DNA of 64,000 bases from positions 5,564 to 69,563 of the forward strand of contig CAYZWU010000030.1 of the NCBI GenBank assembly GCA_964482235.1, given 5' to 3'. A program made the position numbers and the translations under genes. Positions 61,314 to 64,000 of this stretch are shown in pieces. Source of the DNA: CAYZWU01 sp964482235 (GTDB lineage Bacteria > Planctomycetota > B15-G4 > CAYZWU01). The notes beneath the pieces were generated by a model. The model had not been told where the DNA came from and ran no database searches. It worked only from the letters and a program-made list of their open reading frames with translations. How positions within the stretch are numbered: position 1 is the stretch's first letter; the number at the start of each line of letters is the position of its first letter.

Positions 61314-61689
61314 TTGGAATCTCCAGGTAATTCACAGTTTTCCGTCCTTGCCGGAATCGCCTGATGCAGTGCTCCGGACGAACGTGCGCGGGAATGACCA
61401 TGTTTGCGACGTTCAGCCCGGCTGCGGACCGTCGCGGTCAGGATGCACCGTACCGAGCGTGCCGTCAACTCGAAAGAGCGGAGCAAGGGTGTCGGAAAGG
61501 ACCGCTATTAGGGGGCGCGGAGTGGTGTCAGATTCGGTGATGGCATCCGGCAGAAGAAGAACGCTCCCAAACCTGTGTCATGATTCAGAAATCTGTTCAC
61601 CCAGGACTTGATCACACCGGCTGCGATGTCGCCTGCCGGTGGAGAAAGAGTGTTTTTCGAGAAACAGGACAATCAATAGGAGATACATC
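61314..61689. other. Intergenic region upstream of the truncated secreted-protein gene
   Basis: 376 bases with no gene, tRNA fold or clear terminator that I can support. AT-richer from ~61540 onward, where a promoter for the downstream fragment would lie. Confidence 0.5.
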
Positions 61690-61815
61690 ATGCCACGAAT
61701 CACGATCGCTTTGTTGCTGTCGCTTTTCATGGCGGCTTCCCAGGCAAGCGTCCTGGACAGGGACGGCGATGACCTCCGATTCGCAAAGGTCGGTGGGAAA
61801 CTCTCTCGACGGGGA
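61690..61815 (+). pseudogene. 5' fragment of a secreted-protein gene, truncated
   Basis: ATG 61690 has GGAG 7 nt upstream and opens a signal peptide (ITIALLLSLFMAASQAS) followed by VLDRDGDDLRFAKVGG. From about 61816 the same frame runs antisense through the repeat-protein gene, whose own end is intact, so the rest of this gene is gone. The open frame continues to 63141 only as a reflection of the antisense gene. The parent protein is not recognisable. Confidence 0.55.
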
Positions 61816-63780
61816 CTAGCCGGGCAGGGTGACGATCACGGAGCGGGTCTCTCCTTCCTCGATGGAGAGATCGAGGTCCATGTCTTCGCCCGGCATGGGG
61901 AGGCCGTTGAAGAGGCCGCCGCCTTCCAGCGAACGGGGAAGGTCGGCGGAAAGCTTGTAGCGGCCTGCCGGCAGTGGATGGATGCGGAAGCGGCCGGTCC
62001 GGTCCGCCATTACGGAGAGGAAGAACGAGCCTTCCTGCGACTGGACCCGTACCTTGGCGCCCGGCACGGCGACGCCGCCCTTGCTGAGCACGCTTCCTTC
62101 CAGCGTGGCCCCCTGCTCGAGGGAAAGCCTCCCCACGTCGACTTCGCCGTTGTCAATCACCGCCACCCCGTCGATGCGGAAGGCGGGGAAGGAACGGTGG
62201 TTGATCTCGACCTGATAGGCGCCCGGGGAGACGGCTTTCATCTCGAAGGAGCCGTCGCGGCCCGTCCGGACCGGCCTGGTGCGGATCTGGAAGACGGCGC
62301 CGAAGACCTCCTCGATCCGGCTGGGCCTGTAGCGGTCCGGCTTCAGCGAGACCAGCCCTCCCTCGAGGGGCGATCCGTCAGGTTTCAGAGCCATGCCGCG
62401 GATGATGCCGCCGCGGCAGAGGGTGATGGAGCCCGCGTCAGCATAGAAGTCGCGCGTCACGACGATGGCGCCGCTCTCCGTGGCCGCGTGGCCTCTCCCC
62501 ATGATCTCCAGGACGTAGGTCCCCGGATCGAGGCCGCCCACCACGAACCGGCCGTGCCTGTGGGAGTACTTCCTGTGGATGCCGAGCTCCACCGTGTTGC
62601 CGTTCTCCAGGATCTTCTTGACGTTGATCCAGAAGGCCGTCACCGGCGCGCCGGTCGGGGCGAGGACCTGGCCGTTGAGGCCGGTGCGCGGCTCGAGGCG
62701 GATCACGAGGCGCTGCCCGCCCGCCTCGACAGGGGCGACGCGGTTCTGGGTGAAGGTCGAGTAGTCGTCATGGCTCACCACCAGGCGGTGGTCGCCCGTC
62801 CCGAGGCCGCCGACGACGAAGGCGCCGTTCGGGTCGGTGAGGGTGGTGAGGGGGATGTGGGTGTTCTTCCGGCTGTGGTAGACCTGGACCAACGCTCCTT
62901 CCACCGCGCTGTCGTGGGCGTTCACCACCGTGCCGGAGACCGTCTTGCCGCGCTCGAGGAGGAAGTTGAACTCGAACTCCCGCGACGGCGCGAGCAGCTT
63001 CGTGTTGCGCATCGTCTTGCGCTCGAAGCCCTTGGCCGACGCGGTGAGGGTGAAGTTGTTCTGCTTGATGTTCTTGATGCGGAAGCGTCCCTTCTCGTCG
63101 GTCAGGACGATGCGGTCGGGCTCGGGGTCGCGGCTCGATGAGCCGTCCCGGAAGCCGCTTGTGTAGACCGCCACCTCGGCGCCGGCAAGCGCTCCGCCGT
63201 GGGCGCTGCGCACCCAGCCGTAGGCGGTCTTCCCCCTCTTCAGGACGATGGGAGGGAGGGCGACCTCGGCGCCGGCGGTGATGTTGATGTTCTCCACGAT
63301 CGATTCGGCGTAGAGGTCGTGCTCGGCCACGATCATGTAGCCCATGCCGGGGCGGAGCGGGCCTAGGGCATAGCTGCCGTCGGTCTTGCTTTTCGCCTTG
63401 CGGATCGGCTTGAGCGTGGCGTAGCGGGAGAAGCGGCTGGCGCTCCGGCCGGCCTTGCGGCTGCGAAAGACGGTGAGTCGGACGTTTTCGAGAGGGCTTT
63501 TTTTCTCGTCGATCACCGCGCCCGCGAGGCGGCCCTGCTCGAGCACCGCCTCCTCTGTCGGCTGTTCGGGCTCGTAGGGGGTGCCCCGGTCGCCCTCGAT
63601 CTCCGAGAGGACGATTTTTTTATTCTGTTGCGGGGATTCAGTGGCCGCCTCGGCCTTGACCCTGTCACCGTCCCGGGGCCCGCTGCCTAAGTCACCGTAG
63701 AAAAAGAAGATAGCCAGGGCGACCGCAGAAATCCCCACCAGGGCGACAAGAACGATACCAGTGATTTCGTGGCGTTTCAT
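61816..63780 (-). CDS. Third membrane-anchored carboxypeptidase-regulatory-like repeat protein
   Basis: 654 residues. One N-terminal membrane segment (TGIVLVALVGISAVALAIFFFY, ~8-28, shown in part), a charged linker, then six CarboxypepD_reg-like repeats: GAVIDEKKSPLENVRLTVF, GWVRSAHGGALAGAEVAVY, GTVVNAHDSAVEGALVQVY, GQVLAPTGAPVTAFWI, GMALKPDGSPLEGGLVSL and GSVLSKGGVAVPGAKVRV, each closed by a D/G-x-G-x-F segment. Same plan as the proteins at 16126 and 19966. It is preceded by a good promoter and a perfect palindrome, so it is probably transcribed alone and regulated. The role is unknown. Confidence 0.8.
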   Translation of the reverse strand: MKRHEITGIVLVALVGISAVALAIFFFYGDLGSGPRDGDRVKAEAATESPQQNKKIVLSEIEGDRGTPYEPEQPTEEAVLEQGRLAGAVIDEKKSPLENVRLTVFRSRKAGRSASRFSRYATLKPIRKAKSKTDGSYALGPLRPGMGYMIVAEHDLYAESIVENINITAGAEVALPPIVLKRGKTAYGWVRSAHGGALAGAEVAVYTSGFRDGSSSRDPEPDRIVLTDEKGRFRIKNIKQNNFTLTASAKGFERKTMRNTKLLAPSREFEFNFLLERGKTVSGTVVNAHDSAVEGALVQVYHSRKNTHIPLTTLTDPNGAFVVGGLGTGDHRLVVSHDDYSTFTQNRVAPVEAGGQRLVIRLEPRTGLNGQVLAPTGAPVTAFWINVKKILENGNTVELGIHRKYSHRHGRFVVGGLDPGTYVLEIMGRGHAATESGAIVVTRDFYADAGSITLCRGGIIRGMALKPDGSPLEGGLVSLKPDRYRPSRIEEVFGAVFQIRTRPVRTGRDGSFEMKAVSPGAYQVEINHRSFPAFRIDGVAVIDNGEVDVGRLSLEQGATLEGSVLSKGGVAVPGAKVRVQSQEGSFFLSVMADRTGRFRIHPLPAGRYKLSADLPRSLEGGGLFNGLPMPGEDMDLDLSIEEGETRSVIVTLPG

Positions 63781-63794
63781 GGTTCTTTTACGTC

Positions 63795-63824
63795 ACTATA
63801 CTTCGGCAATCGAAGGGCATTCAA
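63795..63824 (-). promoter_or_regulatory. Candidate promoter of the third repeat-protein gene
   Basis: On the minus strand, TTGAAT (complement of 63819-63824), an 18-bp spacer and TATAGT (complement of 63795-63800), 14 nt before the start codon. The predicted leader is therefore very short. The spacer holds a 5-bp stem (CTTCG / CGAAG). Confidence 0.5.
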
Positions 63825-63837
63825 TTTTGTTCAAAGT

Positions 63838-63855
63838 TTTTCTTGATCAAGAAAA
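63838..63855. promoter_or_regulatory. 18-bp perfect palindrome next to the -35 box
   Basis: TTTTCTTGATCAAGAAAA, 13 bp upstream of the -35 box of the repeat-protein gene. The core TTGATCAA is shared in part with the site at 58102-58125. The position suits an activator; a role in the tRNA promoter on the other side is also possible. Confidence 0.5.
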
Positions 63856-63946
63856 GGGGAAGATTAAAATGCCACGTTCCGAATGGAGGCTAAAACTACC
63901 AAGCTGCGAAGCCCCTTCGGAACAAAAAAAGGAACAGAGAAACAGA

Positions 63947-64000
63947 GGCCCCATAGTCTAGCCTGGTCCAGGACGGGTGGTTCTCAGCCATCAAACAGGG
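63947..64000 (+). tRNA. tRNA-Glu (anticodon CTC), 3' end beyond the window
   Basis: Acceptor 5' strand GGCCCCA (63947-63953), TA, a D-arm with GTC...GAC pairing (63956-63974), and an anticodon stem GGTGG (63976-63980) with CCATC (63988-63992) around the 7-nt loop TTCTCAG. Anticodon CTC is at 63983-63985. The variable loop AAACA and the first T-stem bases GGG reach the window edge. The D-arm (GTCTAG...CCAGGAC) matches bacterial tRNA-Glu. Confidence 0.87.

Noticed and set aside
61816..63141. Continuation of the secreted-protein frame from 61690 into a 500-residue protein
   Set aside because: From 61816 it mirrors the minus-strand repeat protein, whose repeats and membrane anchor are clear; the plus-strand translation shows no domain.

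Overview
The window is GC-rich bacterial DNA with dense genes on both strands. The gene content suggests a Planctomycetota-like or related free-living Gram-negative bacterium. The pointers are Hanks-type Ser/Thr kinases linked to an ECF sigma factor and to formylglycine-generating-enzyme (FGE-sulfatase) domains, very long membrane-anchored proteins built of carboxypeptidase-regulatory-like beta-sandwich repeats, DUF1570/DUF1080-type secreted proteins, and a deoxyhypusine-synthase homologue. The lineage is inferred from gene content only; there is no rRNA, and the only RNA gene is a tRNA-Glu(CTC) cut by the right edge.

Layout. 1-3228: a secreted FGE-domain protein (cut by the left edge) diverges from an RluD-like pseudouridine synthase. 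3271-9088: a propionate/methylmalonyl-CoA operon (mutase large subunit, epimerase, carboxyltransferase, biotin carboxylase, biotin carrier). 9270-12105: a SurA/PpiC-like periplasmic chaperone and a LipM-type octanoyl/lipoyl transferase. 12494-15859 (minus): glycine cleavage genes gcvH, gcvPA, gcvPB without gcvT. 16126-26733: two divergent giant repeat proteins, then a TPR / gluzincin / DUF1080 / redoxin fusion. 26742-31033 (minus): an operon of FGE protein, ECF sigma factor and kinase-TPR protein. 31148-36761 (minus): pcm and an RmlC-like epimerase, downstream of a tightly coupled run spt, cerS, cerR, PAP2 that matches the bacterial ceramide pathway. 36965-42359: a GT2 glycosyltransferase, a deoxyhypusine-synthase-like gene, a BtpA-family gene and a beta-propeller lipoprotein. 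42465-44163: a DUF4143 ATPase gene between direct repeats of the 3' end of iorB. 44098-48838 (minus): an operon of B12-radical SAM protein, PTS IIA-like protein, small Cys-rich protein, iorA and iorB. 49048-53610: two secreted proteins, HEAT-vWA and a degenerate peptidase-like protein. 53929-58065: radical SAM-SPASM protein, Fe-S aldo/keto reductase, secreted subtilase. 58349-63780: a kinase-FGE fusion, a small membrane protein, a truncated secreted-protein gene and a third repeat protein, then the tRNA.

How the genes work together. The mutase operon can convert propionyl-CoA to succinyl-CoA, although no B12-binding small subunit is encoded here. gcvH, gcvPA and gcvPB with lipM form part of a lipoate-dependent glycine cleavage system. 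The FGE-sigma-kinase operon and the separate kinase-FGE fusion link these domain families twice. Three proteins (22945, 49048, 52003) appear to share a DUF1570-like gluzincin fold, and only the first keeps the zinc-site residues. Start sites were chosen from Shine-Dalgarno (SD) spacing and overlaps, so several differ from the longest possible frame. No insertion sequence, integrase gene or CRISPR array was recognised.
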